Assembly: GCA_015229045.1 (NCBI GenBank)
Contig: JADGCJ010000036.1
Span: 1 to 27,910 of the forward strand
DNA: 27,910 bases
DNA from: Magnetococcales bacterium
GTDB lineage: Bacteria; Pseudomonadota; Magnetococcia; Magnetococcales; DC0425bin3
Reading direction: 5' to 3'
The notes beneath the pieces are model-generated. The model saw only the letters and a list, made by a program, of their open reading frames with translations, ran no database searches and had not been told where the DNA came from. Made by a program: the position numbers and the translations under genes. Of this stretch, positions 1 to 9,454 are shown one piece after another. Every line of letters starts with the position of its first letter. Within the stretch, counting starts at the first letter, position 1.

Positions 1-49
1 GGCGAAGCCCTGACAAAGGCTTTCATGTCCAGGCTTTTCTTGAGGGGGT
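1..49 (+). repeat. 49-bp terminal repeat, left copy
   Basis: This segment matches the reverse complement of 27859-27907 at 48 of 49 positions; the one difference is at position 35. It lies just downstream of the last minus-strand gene and holds no gene. The copies contain short self-complementary parts (CCTG-ACA against TGT-CAGG, and GGGC-TTC-GCCC at the outer edge), as in a dispersed palindromic repeat. Either the repeat is common in this genome, or the window is a contig broken at it. Confidence 0.85.
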
Positions 50-69
50 GCTGAACAGTTACGAAAATT

Positions 70-822
70 TCATGGATTCTCGGACACCCCTTCCATCTGG
101 AGCAGGAGGTCATTCATCTCCTTCTGGCATTGAAAAAGCTGCTTCAGGAAGCGAAGAGTCAGCGCTTCGCGCTCTTGCCCGGTGAAGGGGGGGGCTTCGC
201 CACCAGGGGAAGGCAGCGCATCCGCCTCACCGAACAGATTGGAGAGTTCGACATCGATGGAGAGCATGGGGGCTTGCCCGGTCAACTGGACGATACGCTC
301 GTTCATGACATCCAGTCGCTGGACAAGAGTGGCGATGAAATGCTCCAGGAGGGTCAGCCGGGTCGCGGCTTGCAATCGTTCCATGACACCGGGTTCCAGG
401 CGCAGGACCACCGTCGATTCGGCCATGCTCTGATCGGATTGCCTGATCCCCAGGGCCTCGCTGAGATGCCCCTCGATGGAGTCCGAATCAACGGGGCTGG
501 ATCCATGGACAATGACATTGGTGCCCCGTGGCTCGGCAGTCAGAAAAGAGACCTCGCCAAAAAATTGCCCAACCGACAGCTCCGCCAGGGGGATGGAACT
601 CCCCGTCCTCACCACGCTGGCCCGCCCGAGCAGCATCACGTAAAGGCTGGCATCACGACCCTCCTGGCGAATGAAAAACTCGCCCATGCGGTAGGCCTGT
701 ACCCGCACCCCGGGATCGTCGAGAATCCGCTCCAGCTCGTCACTCTCCCACTTTTGAAAAAAGGCGAGACGTTGCAGGGATGCCAGCAGGGATCTCTTGT
801 CCGACAGGGTGATGACACGCAT
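70..822 (-). CDS. Cyclic nucleotide-binding-domain protein without a DNA-binding domain
   Basis: This 250-residue protein has a CRP-like cyclic nucleotide-binding fold at about residues 15-105. The phosphate-binding-cassette region is recognisable: FGEVSFL followed by PRGTNV, where classic proteins have FGE...RTAT. About 35 polar residues (roughly 107-140) are inserted before the last strand and helix of the domain. The C-terminal 100 residues are helical and charged, and no helix-turn-helix is visible, so it is probably a ligand-sensing or scaffold protein rather than a CRP-type transcription factor. It starts 12 bp after the stop of the MORN/FGE-like lipoprotein gene on the same strand; the ribosome site GAGGTGAGG overlaps that stop, so the two are likely co-transcribed. 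The ligand (cAMP, cGMP or none) cannot be told from sequence. Confidence 0.8.
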   Translation of the reverse strand: MRVITLSDKRSLLASLQRLAFFQKWESDELERILDDPGVRVQAYRMGEFFIRQEGRDASLYVMLLGRASVVRTGSSIPLAELSVGQFFGEVSFLTAEPRGTNVIVHGSSPVDSDSIEGHLSEALGIRQSDQSMAESTVVLRLEPGVMERLQAATRLTLLEHFIATLVQRLDVMNERIVQLTGQAPMLSIDVELSNLFGEADALPSPGGEAPPFTGQEREALTLRFLKQLFQCQKEMNDLLLQMEGVSENP

Positions 823-834
823 GCCTGCCTCACC

Positions 835-2463
835 TCAAGGCGTATAAACCAGACGAAAGCCGAGAAGATTGTACCGCCGGTCCGGAGGAAAACGGTAACG
901 CTGCGTGGCACGAATGTACTGGGCACCGCTCAACCATGCCCCGCCACGCAGCACCTTCCCGTCACCCTGAAGCGGTCCGGCGGGGTTGCGGCTTTGATCG
1001 GGGCTGGTGTACTCCGGTTCGTACCAGTCTGCCACCCACTCCCAGAGATTGCCGCTCATATCGTACAGACCCAGGCCATTGGGTTCCTTGCCCCCGACCG
1101 GGTGGAGTGTCCCTTGACTGTTGCCTTCAAACCAGGCCACCGCCTCTGGTTTGTCATCACCACAATAGAGCTGATCCCGACCACCGCTGCGGCAGGCATA
1201 CTCCCACTCCGCCTCGGTGGGGAGGCGGAAACGGGCACCGCTGACCTGGGTGAACCTGGCCATGTAGTTCTGGATATCGTTCCAGGAGACGCTTTCGACG
1301 GGCTCCCGGGGATCACGACGAGGTTCCTGCCGCTCCACCACGGGCCGGGGGCCCTCCTGGAGAGGGGAACCCATGATTTTTTCCCACTCCTCCCGCGTCA
1401 CTTCGTAGCGTCCGAGCCAAAAGCTGTCCACACACACCGAGCGCAGCGACCGCTCATCGGGGCCACCTCGTGCGCTGCCCATCCTGAAGCATCCACCCGG
1501 AACACGGACGAAGGTCATCCCCGTGCGTGACTCCCGCCATACATTGCCGGTCGGCGGAGGGGGGGCGGAGACCCTGGTTGTGCTGTCATCGAGGGTGCCT
1601 GCAGAGCGCGACGAGGCGGATTGCGCACGTTCCCTGGCTGCTCCGGAAACGGCAGACGCTGCCGGTCTGGCATCAAAATCGGGCGGCGTGGAGAAGCTGG
1701 CTGGCGATGCAGCGGCAGGAGGCGACGACGACGCGGCAGGCGACAACGCGGCAGGCGACGACACGGCAGGAAGGGGTAGCGACGCGGACGAGCGCGCCGT
1801 CGGTACGTCAAGACGGGCGGAATGTCTCTCTGCCTCGCGGGTGGTGGTGGTCGGGGAAGAAGAGCGCCCCGCGACGACGGAGGATGGCGGCGGCAAAGCT
1901 GCCGGCGTGACCACAGGCGCAGGCGACGCCAGGGAAGAGGCCGCGACGGCTGTCCCCCCCATGAAGCGCCCATCCATCCACTCCTGGGACTCCTCCTGCG
2001 GCACAGACTGGCAGACGACGACCGACTTGTCTGCCGAGTAGAAAGTCCCCTGTCCATGGCGCTGACCGTTTTGGTACTCTCCAGCGTAGCGTGCACCATC
2101 CGGCCAGATGAAACTCCCCTTGCCATGGCGCTTGCCGGCCACAAACTGCCCCTCATAACGCGAACCGTTGGGCCAGGAGAAGATGCCGTAGCCGGTTCGT
2201 TCGTCATGGCGATACTCGCCGGTATAGCTTGCCCCGTCCGGCCAGGTGAAACTCCCCTTGCCGTGGCGTTTGCCATTCAGGAGTTCTCCTTCATAGTGTC
2301 CACCTGTAGGCCAATCGCGACTGACCCACTCAACCGCGCCGACAGGGCCAGGTGTTCCGCTCCCCAATGGAGAAAAATCCAAAGGCCCACACGCCGACAA
2401 GAACCCCAACACTCCCAGCCAGACAAGACGTTTCACACCACTCTCCCGCAACGTTGCCACCAT
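835..2463 (-). CDS. MORN-repeat lipoprotein with a C-terminal FGE/SUMF1-like domain
   Basis: The 542-residue product begins with a lipoprotein signal peptide ending in the lipobox LSAC (lipidated Cys25). Four MORN repeats follow at about residues 57-145 (Y-G-x5-G-x-G units such as KRHGKGSFTWPDG), then about 160 residues rich in Ser, Ala and Pro. Residues 315-542 form an FGE-sulfatase (SUMF1-like) domain with RLPTEAEWEYA, SGNLWEWVADW and LRGGAW. True formylglycine-generating enzymes have two copper-binding cysteines just after the RGG motif; here that stretch reads RGGAWLSGAQY, so the domain is probably a non-catalytic ligand-binding fold. I chose the start at 2463 because it gives a clean signal peptide with GAGGG upstream; the in-frame ATG at 2502 lies at the edge of a repeat and has no ribosome site. 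It is probably anchored in the outer membrane or periplasm and shares an operon with the CNB-domain gene. Confidence 0.85.
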   Translation of the reverse strand: MVATLRESGVKRLVWLGVLGFLSACGPLDFSPLGSGTPGPVGAVEWVSRDWPTGGHYEGELLNGKRHGKGSFTWPDGASYTGEYRHDERTGYGIFSWPNGSRYEGQFVAGKRHGKGSFIWPDGARYAGEYQNGQRHGQGTFYSADKSVVVCQSVPQEESQEWMDGRFMGGTAVAASSLASPAPVVTPAALPPPSSVVAGRSSSPTTTTREAERHSARLDVPTARSSASLPLPAVSSPAALSPAASSSPPAAASPASFSTPPDFDARPAASAVSGAARERAQSASSRSAGTLDDSTTRVSAPPPPTGNVWRESRTGMTFVRVPGGCFRMGSARGGPDERSLRSVCVDSFWLGRYEVTREEWEKIMGSPLQEGPRPVVERQEPRRDPREPVESVSWNDIQNYMARFTQVSGARFRLPTEAEWEYACRSGGRDQLYCGDDKPEAVAWFEGNSQGTLHPVGGKEPNGLGLYDMSGNLWEWVADWYEPEYTSPDQSRNPAGPLQGDGKVLRGGAWLSGAQYIRATQRYRFPPDRRYNLLGFRLVYTP

Positions 2464-2500
2464 CCGGCCCTCGCGACACCCGCCCTTTGCATCACCGGCC

Positions 2501-2564
2501 ATGAAAGTCGCACAGCGGCTCCCACGATCGGAGGGTGAAGGGAGACCCCCTCCACCCGCGAATG
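2501..2564 (+). repeat. Dispersed two-hairpin repeat, copy R1
   Basis: First of four related elements of about 65 bp, all between genes. The shared order is GAAAGTCGC-GCAGCG, then CGGAGGGTG, then GGAGG-CCTCC-type palindromes, ending near GCAATG. R1 sits between the ArsC-like gene and the MORN lipoprotein gene. R2 has the same orientation; R3 and R4 are inverted. Confidence 0.75.
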
Positions 2565-2576
2565 TTTGCAGGATAT

Positions 2577-2924
2577 CTACAACAGCTCAAGGACTTTTTC
2601 CGGCGGTCTGCCCACCACGGCCTTTTTGTCGGTCATGGCGATGGGTCGCTCGATCAGCCTGGGATGGCTGACCATGGCGTCGATCAATGCCTCGCGGGTC
2701 AAATCCGGATCGTGCAGATTGTTCTCCTTGTAGGCTGCCTCTTTGGTACGCATCAACTCCCGAGGTTCCATACCCAGCAGGGCCAGGATGGCTGTCAGGG
2801 TTTGCCGATCCGGAGGCGTTTTCAAATACTCGACAAGCCTGGGTTCCACCCCGCGCGAACGCAACAGGGCCAGAACCTCACGACACTTACTGCACTGGGG
2901 ATTGTGATACAGAGTCACGGACAT
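2577..2924 (-). CDS. ArsC/YfgD-family arsenate reductase-like protein
   Basis: A 115-residue protein of the usual ArsC (thioredoxin-fold) length. The N-terminal motif NPQCSKCRE carries the expected catalytic Cys11, with an extra Cys14. HPRLIERPI and the C-terminal GRPPEKVLELL match the arginine-containing regions of the family. E. coli YfgD resembles it more than plasmid ArsC does, so true arsenate reduction (glutaredoxin-dependent) is plausible but unproven. No arsR, arsB or acr3 gene is nearby, which argues against a dedicated arsenic operon. The start ATG has only a weak ribosome site. The gene faces away from the membrane-protein gene at 3070, with about 145 bp of shared upstream DNA. Confidence 0.85.
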   Translation of the reverse strand: MSVTLYHNPQCSKCREVLALLRSRGVEPRLVEYLKTPPDRQTLTAILALLGMEPRELMRTKEAAYKENNLHDPDLTREALIDAMVSHPRLIERPIAMTDKKAVVGRPPEKVLELL

Positions 2925-3004
2925 GGCTATGGCTCACTTGACAAGAGGAAGAGATTGATCGACGTGTCACCAGAGATCATTCAAGCCCGCTTAAACCATT
3001 TCAA

Positions 3005-3033
3005 TTGATTTTCATCAGCAAAATGGTCATGAT
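3005..3033 (+). promoter_or_regulatory. Possible sigma70-type promoter for the gene at 3070
   Basis: TTGATT (3005-3010) and CATGAT (3028-3033) are separated by 17 bp, about 37 bp before the start codon. Each is an imperfect match to the consensus, so this is only a candidate. Confidence 0.3.
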
Positions 3034-3069
3034 CCTCTGCGACCGATCAGTATACCAGGAGATGATGCC

Positions 3070-3564
3070 ATGGCCAGAGATGATGATGATACCAGAACCA
3101 GGACAGGCCCTGCGGACAAGGAGGCCCCGGCTCCCGGCGACAAGGGAGCGGAGGCCCCTCCCAAGGGAAACAAGCTCCTCCTGCCCCTGATCGGAGCCGG
3201 AGTGGCTGTGGCGGCCTTGGGGGCCTATTTCCTGCTCGCTCCGAAAAAGGTCGTCGAACCACCGCCAAGCCGGGCGGATCTGTTCAACAAGGCACGCCTG
3301 CTGATCGATGACCGCGTTCAGGACAACCTGCAGGCGGAATCCCAAAGCCGGGTTCTAGGCCAGACTTCACCCCTGTTGCTCTCTCCCGGCGAAAAACCCG
3401 CCTCTCGTGCGACAGGCCACGCCGAAGGAACGACAGCGGAAACCTCCCGCGCCGCCGAACCAGCCCCAAAAGAGTCCCACGAACCAGCCCCAAAAGAGTC
3501 CCACCCGATCGAAACAGAAAAAATTGCACCGATTGCCCATGTACCAGCTGGATCACACCCGTAA
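3070..3564 (+). CDS. Small single-pass membrane protein, unknown function
   Basis: I do not recognise this 164-residue protein. It has a charged, Pro-rich cytoplasmic N-terminus (about 1-34), one strong transmembrane helix at about 35-57 (LLLPLIGAGVAVAALGAYFL) and a low-complexity outer tail. The tail contains two identical EPAPKESH units encoded by a perfect 24-bp tandem repeat (3457-3480 and 3481-3504). The ribosome site AGGAGAT precedes the ATG. It lies 63 bp upstream of the first hybrid kinase on the same strand and could be expressed with it, but nothing in the sequence shows a functional link. Confidence 0.65.
   Translation: MARDDDDTRTRTGPADKEAPAPGDKGAEAPPKGNKLLLPLIGAGVAVAALGAYFLLAPKKVVEPPPSRADLFNKARLLIDDRVQDNLQAESQSRVLGQTSPLLLSPGEKPASRATGHAEGTTAETSRAAEPAPKESHEPAPKESHPIETEKIAPIAHVPAGSHP
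3457..3504 (+). repeat. Perfect 24-bp tandem duplication inside a coding region
   Basis: Two adjacent identical 24-bp units encode EPAPKESH twice. The unit is a multiple of three, so copy number can change without a frameshift. Confidence 0.9.
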
Positions 3565-3627
3565 AAGTACTCTATAAAACAAAGTCTATCATCCGACTGA
3601 TGTATTGTTCGCACGAAAGAGAGTTGA

Positions 3628-6276
3628 ATGATTCGCTTCATCAGCGGCCAGTCGCGTCTTCTCCTGTTGCTGAGCATCATGGTCCTGGTGGTTTTCGCCA
3701 GTCTGGGGACCAACCTGTACATGCTCTACGAACGTATCCAGGAAACGGAAACCGTGCGCCTCAGCGCCATGGCCAAGAGCCAGGTCCGTTTCATCGATAC
3801 CCTGTTTCGATCCTTGAAGAGCAACCCGATCTATGCGCCGGAAGAGGACGCGAAGCAGCTGCTCGACATGCTGACCCGCACCTACCTGAACTGGCATGAC
3901 AGACTCGGACGTTCGGGGGAGATTGTCTTTGCCCGCCGCAAGGGGGATCAGATTGAATATCTTTTCCAGCAACGTCATGCCCATGCTCCCGTGCAAAATC
4001 TTGTTCCCTGGAACGCAATCCACCATGCGACACCCATGCGCAATGCCCTGGAAAAAAAATCCGGAACCATCATCGGTCCCGACTATCGGGGCATCGAGGT
4101 GTTGGCCGCCTACGAATACATCGCCCCGCTGGACATCGGCATGGTGATCAAGATCGATCAGTCGGAAATTCGCGCCCCCTTTTTCGACGTGGCCGGCAAG
4201 ACGGCTACAATGACCCTCCTGTTTCTGGTCTCGGGCGGCGTGATCTTCACCCTGATCGTCGAAAGGGTTACCCAGCAGATCTTTGAGAGTCAAAGAACCT
4301 TTTCCAGCATCTTCGAGCAGGCCAGCGACGGTATCCTCCTCCTGGAGCCTCATTGCAAACTCATCTTCATGTCCAATATGCGTTTTCGCGACATGGTGGG
4401 GTACGAACAACACGAATTGTCCCTCATGCGTGTCGACGCGGTCTGCCAAAACGACACCCTGACCCGGGTTCTCGACGATTTCAACGAGGAGAAGGACAAG
4501 ACAAAGACCGCCAGCAGCAACATCTCCTTGCGTCACCGGAATGGCGAAACCGTTTTCACCGACATCACCGTCTCCAGGGTGGTGGTGGACCTGCAAAGCT
4601 ATCTGCTGGTACTGTTCCGCGATGCCACCCAGCGCCGTCTTACCGAAGAAAAGCTGGAACAGGCCAAAAATCTCGCCGAGGCAGCCAACCAGGCCAAAAC
4701 CAACTTTCTGGCAACCATGAGCCATGAAATTCGTACCCCCATGAACGGAGTATTGGGCATGGCCGATCTGGTCCTGAAAACCCCCCTCACGGAACAGCAA
4801 CGCCATTACGTCGATATCATCCATCGTTCCGGACGCACATTGCTGCGCATCATCAACGATATTCTGGAGTTTTCCAAAATACAGGCCAACCAGTTGGATC
4901 TGGACCTGATGCGCTTCGATCTGGGTGAATTCGTCGAAGATATCCACGACATGTTTGCCGATCAGGCACGGCGCAAAGGCCTGGCCTTTCACTTTCAGCT
5001 GGCCAAAGGAGTGCCTCTTCATCTTGTCGGCGATCCCTTCCGGCTCAACCAGATTCTGTTCAACCTGGTGGGCAACGCCCTTAAATTCACCACCAAGGGC
5101 AGCATTGGTCTGACCGTCAGTACCCGGGAGGAGCGGGAAGCGGATGTTCTCCTGCGTTTCGATGTGGTCGATACCGGCAAGGGCATCTCTCCTGAATACC
5201 AGCAGCACATGTTCGAGGCCTTTACCCAGGAGGAACCTTCGATTTCACGCCGGTTCGGTGGCACCGGACTGGGCCTGGCCATCACCCGGCGCCTGGTTCT
5301 CATGATGGACGGGGAGCTGCGCGTCGAGAGCGTTCCCGACCAGGGATCGACTTTCTGGTTTACAGCCCGGTTTGGCAAGCAGCAGCCCGGCGACCAGCAA
5401 ATGACAGCCAGCTGGCAGGCAGTCCAGCGCACCGCAACACCCGACAATGTGCGTTTTGCAGGCCGGGTTCTGCTGGTAGAGGACAATCTGATCAATCAGG
5501 AAGTGGCGGTGGCCACCCTGGAGTTGTTTGGCTGCCAGGTGGCGATTGCCGCCCATGGCCGGGAGGCACTGGCCCTCGTGCGCGATGCCAACCCTCCCTT
5601 CGCCGCCATCTTCATGGATTGTGAAATGCCCGTCATGGATGGTTTCGAGGCCACCAGGCAGTTGCGCCAATGGGAAAAAGAGACCGGGCGACAACCCTCG
5701 ACCGTTATTGCCCTGACCGCCCATGTGTTGCGCCAAAGCCGCCAACAGTGCCAGGATGCCGGCATGAATGACTATCTGCAAAAACCGTTCAGTCAGGCTG
5801 AACTGGCCGCCAAATTGAGTCTCTGGCTGCCCCAGGTCGTCAACGTTGTGGCAGATCCGGCTCAGCCACCCACCAATCCTCCGCCTGACCCGCTTCCCAT
5901 TCCCCACATTCCCTTGCTGGACCCGGTTGCCGTGGGCCACATCGTCGAGCTGACCCAAAAAGGCGGCACCAACCTGCTGGACAAAATGGTGCAGCACTAC
6001 CTGACGCAAACCCCCAACCTGCTGACCGAGCTGGAACAGGCCATCGAGCAGAACAATCCCGAGGGTGTGCGCACAACAGCCCATGCCCTGAAGTCTTCCA
6101 GCCTTGCCATGGGTGCCACGCGTCTGGCCGAGCTGGGACGCATCATGGAAGCCCATCACACCAATCTGGAACTGGTCCGCCACTCCTTTCAGCAAAGCGG
6201 TCCCGCGTTGGCCGACATCTCCCAGGCACTCAAGGAGCTGTGCCTCTCTCAAAAAGAGGAAAACTCCCGTGCATAA
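3628..6276 (+). CDS. Membrane hybrid histidine kinase: Cache-like sensor, PAS, HisKA, HATPase, REC, Hpt
   Basis: This 882-residue hybrid kinase has transmembrane helices at about 10-32 and 192-211. They bracket a periplasmic region of about 155 residues that resembles a Cache-type sensor. A PAS domain follows (about 226-340), then a dimerisation domain with phospho-accepting His366 in [11 protein letters not shown]. The ATPase domain carries [16 protein letters not shown] and GGTGLGL. The receiver has phospho-acceptor Asp664 in [11 protein letters not shown], and the C-terminal Hpt has His819 in AHALKSSS. All phosphorelay residues are present. It overlaps the next kinase by 8 bp (GTGCATAA), so the two are co-translated. 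From about residue 345 to the end it is very similar to the next kinase, pointing to duplication. The stimulus is unknown. Confidence 0.92.
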   Translation: MIRFISGQSRLLLLLSIMVLVVFASLGTNLYMLYERIQETETVRLSAMAKSQVRFIDTLFRSLKSNPIYAPEEDAKQLLDMLTRTYLNWHDRLGRSGEIVFARRKGDQIEYLFQQRHAHAPVQNLVPWNAIHHATPMRNALEKKSGTIIGPDYRGIEVLAAYEYIAPLDIGMVIKIDQSEIRAPFFDVAGKTATMTLLFLVSGGVIFTLIVERVTQQIFESQRTFSSIFEQASDGILLLEPHCKLIFMSNMRFRDMVGYEQHELSLMRVDAVCQNDTLTRVLDDFNEEKDKTKTASSNISLRHRNGETVFTDITVSRVVVDLQSYLLVLFRDATQRRLTEEKLEQAKNLAEAANQAKTNFLATMSHEIRTPMNGVLGMADLVLKTPLTEQQRHYVDIIHRSGRTLLRIINDILEFSKIQANQLDLDLMRFDLGEFVEDIHDMFADQARRKGLAFHFQLAKGVPLHLVGDPFRLNQILFNLVGNALKFTTKGSIGLTVSTREEREADVLLRFDVVDTGKGISPEYQQHMFEAFTQEEPSISRRFGGTGLGLAITRRLVLMMDGELRVESVPDQGSTFWFTARFGKQQPGDQQMTASWQAVQRTATPDNVRFAGRVLLVEDNLINQEVAVATLELFGCQVAIAAHGREALALVRDANPPFAAIFMDCEMPVMDGFEATRQLRQWEKETGRQPSTVIALTAHVLRQSRQQCQDAGMNDYLQKPFSQAELAAKLSLWLPQVVNVVADPAQPPTNPPPDPLPIPHIPLLDPVAVGHIVELTQKGGTNLLDKMVQHYLTQTPNLLTELEQAIEQNNPEGVRTTAHALKSSSLAMGATRLAELGRIMEAHHTNLELVRHSFQQSGPALADISQALKELCLSQKEENSRA

Positions 6277-9200
6277 GCCTGTTTTTCTGGGAGTCATGCC
6301 ACCTCTCACAGGTATTGTGGGTCTCTACGGCCCCGAAATCACCATGGCATGCCAGGTGGCTGCCGAGGAGGTGAATGCCCATGGCGGCGTACTGGGCAGA
6401 CCGCTGCAACTCGTCATCGAAGACGATGGCAGCCTCCCCTCCAGCGCGGTACTGGCCGCCGAAAAACTCCTCGACCAGCATGGGTGTGTCGCCCTGGTCG
6501 GCAACCTTCTCTCCAACGCTCGCATTGCCGTGGCCTACCGGGTGGCCGAACCCAGAAAGAGACCTCTGCTCAACTTCTCCTTCTACGAGGGAAGCATCTT
6601 CAGTCGTTATTTTTTTCATCTCGCTGCGCTGCCCAATCAGCAAATCGACAAAATGATCCCTTACATGCGGGACAGGTTTGGCCCCAAACTGTTTTTCGCC
6701 GGCAACAACTATGAGTGGCCACGCGGCTCGATCCGCGCGGCAAAACAGGCTCTGGGCCCTGTCGGTGGGGAGAGCGTCGGGGAGGAGTACCTCCCTCTCG
6801 GCGCCACCAACGATCAAATCGATGCCCTGCTGCATCAGGTGGCCCGATCGGGAGCGCAGGTGTTCGTCCCCTATTTTGCCGGAACGGATCAGGTGACGCT
6901 GTTGACCCGTTTTTCGGAAATGGGCCTGAAAAAACGCATGGCCGTGGTCATGGGGCATTATGACGAAGCCATGGCCAGCCTTCTGCCACCGGAGGTCCGG
7001 GAGGGCTACTACTCCAGCAACACCTATTTCATGTCGGTGCCCACCGAAACCAATCGGCGCGTCCTCGCAAGGCTGGCAGCCCAGCCAGGCATCCATGGCA
7101 TCTGGCCAAACGGCAACGGCATCCTCACCAATTTTGGCGAGGGGGCCTATCTGTGCGTCAAAGCCTTTGCCCAGGCAGCCAATCAGGCAGGAAGCCTGGA
7201 TGCGGAAGCCCTGGTCGAGCATCTGAAAGGCATCTCCGTCAAGGGGCCCCAGGGAAGTGTATCCATCGACCCAACCACCCACCATGCCCGGGTGAACACC
7301 TATCTCGCCCGCTGCAACGCCTCCGGCAGATTTGACATTGTCGCCAGTTTTGGTGCCGTCAACCCGATCATTCCCGAATGCTACAGCTCTCTTCACCTCA
7401 CCAGGGAAACGACGCGGGAGGAGGATATCCGCCTCCAGGCAAGGATCATGGAACACATGACCGAGGGTATCTGTCTCGTTCGCTCGGACAACGGCGTCAT
7501 CATCTTCACCAACAGGAGCTTTGAAAAAATGTTCGCCTACGACAAAGGCGAACTGATCGGCAAGCCCATTGCCATCACCCATGCCGCCACCGACAAACCG
7601 GCCCAGGAGATCGTCGAAGAGATCATGGCGCACCTGTACAGAAAAGGAACCTGGGAAGGCGAGATCAGAAACATAAGAAAAGACGACACCCTTTTTTGGG
7701 GTCGCGTCTCCATATCCACCATGACCCACGCCGAATACGGAGAGGTATGGGCTGGCGTTCACAAAGATATCACCGAACTGCGTCACTATCGCGACCACCT
7801 GGAAGAGACCGTGCGCGAACGCACCGCAGAGCTGGAACTGGCCCGCAATGCCGCCGAAGCCGCCTCTCGGGCCAAAATGGCCTTTCTGGTCAATATGAGC
7901 CATGAGATCCGCACCCCCATGAACGGGGTGCTGGGCATGGCCGACCTGGTCCTGAAAACACCCCTCACGCAGCAGCAGCGTCATTACATCGAGGTCATCC
8001 ACAACTCCGGACGCACCTTGTTGCGCATCATCAACGACATCCTGGAATTCTCGCGGATGCAGGCCGACCGTCTCACCCTGGATCTGTTGCGGTTCAGTCT
8101 GATCGAACTGATCGACGATATCGACACCATGTTCGTCGATCAATCACAACGCAAAGGGTTGACCTTCGACCTGAAAATAGGTGAAGGCGTTCCCGATCGC
8201 CTTCTGGGCGATCCCTATCGTCTCAACCAAATCCTGTTCAACCTGGTGGGCAATGCCCTCAAGTTTACCAGCAAGGGGAGCATTGACCTGACCGTGGGAG
8301 TGGTGGAAGAACAGGACAGCAACGTCGTGTTGCGCTTCGACATCACCGACACGGGCATAGGCATCTCTCCGGAGTTCCAACACAATCTGTTCGAGGCTTT
8401 CACCCAGGAAGATCCCTCGATTTCACGCCGGTTCGGCGGCACGGGACTGGGTCTGGCCATCACCCAACGCCTGGTCCACATGATGGGCGGATCCCTGCAC
8501 GTCGAAAGCGTTCCCGGTCAGGGATCGACTTTCTGGTTCACCGTCCGGTTCGGCAAGCAACAGCCCGGAAGCCCGATGGATGTGCCAACCTGGAAAACCG
8601 CCCAACAATCTCCCATACCAGACAATGCGCGCCTCGAAGGTCATGTTCTTCTGGTTGAAGACGATCTGGTCAATCAAGAGGTGGCGACAACAACGCTGGA
8701 GCTGTACGGCTGCCGCGTTGCGATCGCCCAAAACGGTCATCAGGCCGTGGCGGCCATACGGAATGCTGACTCCCCCTTCGATGCCGTTTTCATGGATTGC
8801 GAAATGCCCGTCACGGACGGCTTCGAGGCCACCAGACAAATCCGTCACTGGGAACAAGAGACCGGAAGAGGACGTCTACCCATCATCGCCTTGACAGCGC
8901 ACGTCCTGAAACAAAGCCGTCAACAGTGCCAGGAAGCCGGCATGGATGACTACCTGCAAAAGCCCTTCAGTCAAGCTGATCTGGCAGCCAAGCTGAGTCG
9001 TTGGCTGCCCCGGATCGCCAACGTGACGACGGAGTCGGCCGCACCACCCCCCGATCCTCCGCTCCCCAAGAGTTCCGCCCCCCGGATCCCCCCGCTCGAC
9101 CCGGTTGCCGTGGGCCGTATCGTCGAACTGACCCAGAAAGGCAGCACCGACCTGCTGGACAAAATGGTGCAGCACTACCTGACGCAAACACCCAACCTGC

Positions 9201-9454
9201 TGACCGAATTGGAACGGGCCATCGAGCAGAACAATCCCGAGAGTGTGCGCTTGACGGCCCATGCCCTGAAGTCTTCCAGCCTCACCATGGGAGCCCTGCG
9301 TCTGGCCGAACTGGGACGCAGCATGGAAACCAATCACGCCAATCTGGAGCTGGTTCGCCTCTCCTTCCGCCAAAGCGGACCCGCACTGGTCGAGGTCGCC
9401 CAGGCGTTGCAGGAGCTGTGTCTCTCTCAAAAAAAGGAAGTTTCCCGTGCATGA
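6269..9454 (+). CDS. Cytosolic hybrid histidine kinase with an AmiC/UrtA-like ligand-binding domain
   Basis: The 1061-residue product starts at GTG 6269, preceded by AGAGGA and overlapping the previous stop; upstream in-frame codons merely shadow the first kinase. Residues 3-370 form a type I periplasmic-binding-protein fold most like AmiC and urea/short-amide binding proteins ([33 protein letters not shown], a late [10 protein letters not shown]). There is no signal peptide or transmembrane segment, so ligand is probably sensed in the cytosol, as AmiC does. A PAS domain (about 390-500) and a coiled segment lead to His545 in [11 protein letters not shown]. An ATPase domain, a receiver with Asp843 and an Hpt with His998 follow. 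Everything from about residue 525 on nearly duplicates the first kinase. Likely ligands are amides, urea or amino-acid-like compounds, by family analogy only. Confidence 0.9.
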   Translation: MHKPVFLGVMPPLTGIVGLYGPEITMACQVAAEEVNAHGGVLGRPLQLVIEDDGSLPSSAVLAAEKLLDQHGCVALVGNLLSNARIAVAYRVAEPRKRPLLNFSFYEGSIFSRYFFHLAALPNQQIDKMIPYMRDRFGPKLFFAGNNYEWPRGSIRAAKQALGPVGGESVGEEYLPLGATNDQIDALLHQVARSGAQVFVPYFAGTDQVTLLTRFSEMGLKKRMAVVMGHYDEAMASLLPPEVREGYYSSNTYFMSVPTETNRRVLARLAAQPGIHGIWPNGNGILTNFGEGAYLCVKAFAQAANQAGSLDAEALVEHLKGISVKGPQGSVSIDPTTHHARVNTYLARCNASGRFDIVASFGAVNPIIPECYSSLHLTRETTREEDIRLQARIMEHMTEGICLVRSDNGVIIFTNRSFEKMFAYDKGELIGKPIAITHAATDKPAQEIVEEIMAHLYRKGTWEGEIRNIRKDDTLFWGRVSISTMTHAEYGEVWAGVHKDITELRHYRDHLEETVRERTAELELARNAAEAASRAKMAFLVNMSHEIRTPMNGVLGMADLVLKTPLTQQQRHYIEVIHNSGRTLLRIINDILEFSRMQADRLTLDLLRFSLIELIDDIDTMFVDQSQRKGLTFDLKIGEGVPDRLLGDPYRLNQILFNLVGNALKFTSKGSIDLTVGVVEEQDSNVVLRFDITDTGIGISPEFQHNLFEAFTQEDPSISRRFGGTGLGLAITQRLVHMMGGSLHVESVPGQGSTFWFTVRFGKQQPGSPMDVPTWKTAQQSPIPDNARLEGHVLLVEDDLVNQEVATTTLELYGCRVAIAQNGHQAVAAIRNADSPFDAVFMDCEMPVTDGFEATRQIRHWEQETGRGRLPIIALTAHVLKQSRQQCQEAGMDDYLQKPFSQADLAAKLSRWLPRIANVTTESAAPPPDPPLPKSSAPRIPPLDPVAVGRIVELTQKGSTDLLDKMVQHYLTQTPNLLTELERAIEQNNPESVRLTAHALKSSSLTMGALRLAELGRSMETNHANLELVRLSFRQSGPALVEVAQALQELCLSQKKEVSRA

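Noticed and set aside
130..1530. Long plus-strand open frame of 466 codons
   Set aside because: It lies opposite the CNB-domain and MORN/FGE-like genes, whose minus-strand translations carry clear domains. The plus-strand product has no recognisable motif.
6104..6268. Upstream extension of the second kinase
   Set aside because: The codons overlap the Hpt-coding end of the first kinase in another frame and give a Trp/Pro/Ser-rich nonsense sequence. GTG 6269 has a ribosome site and starts the binding-protein fold.
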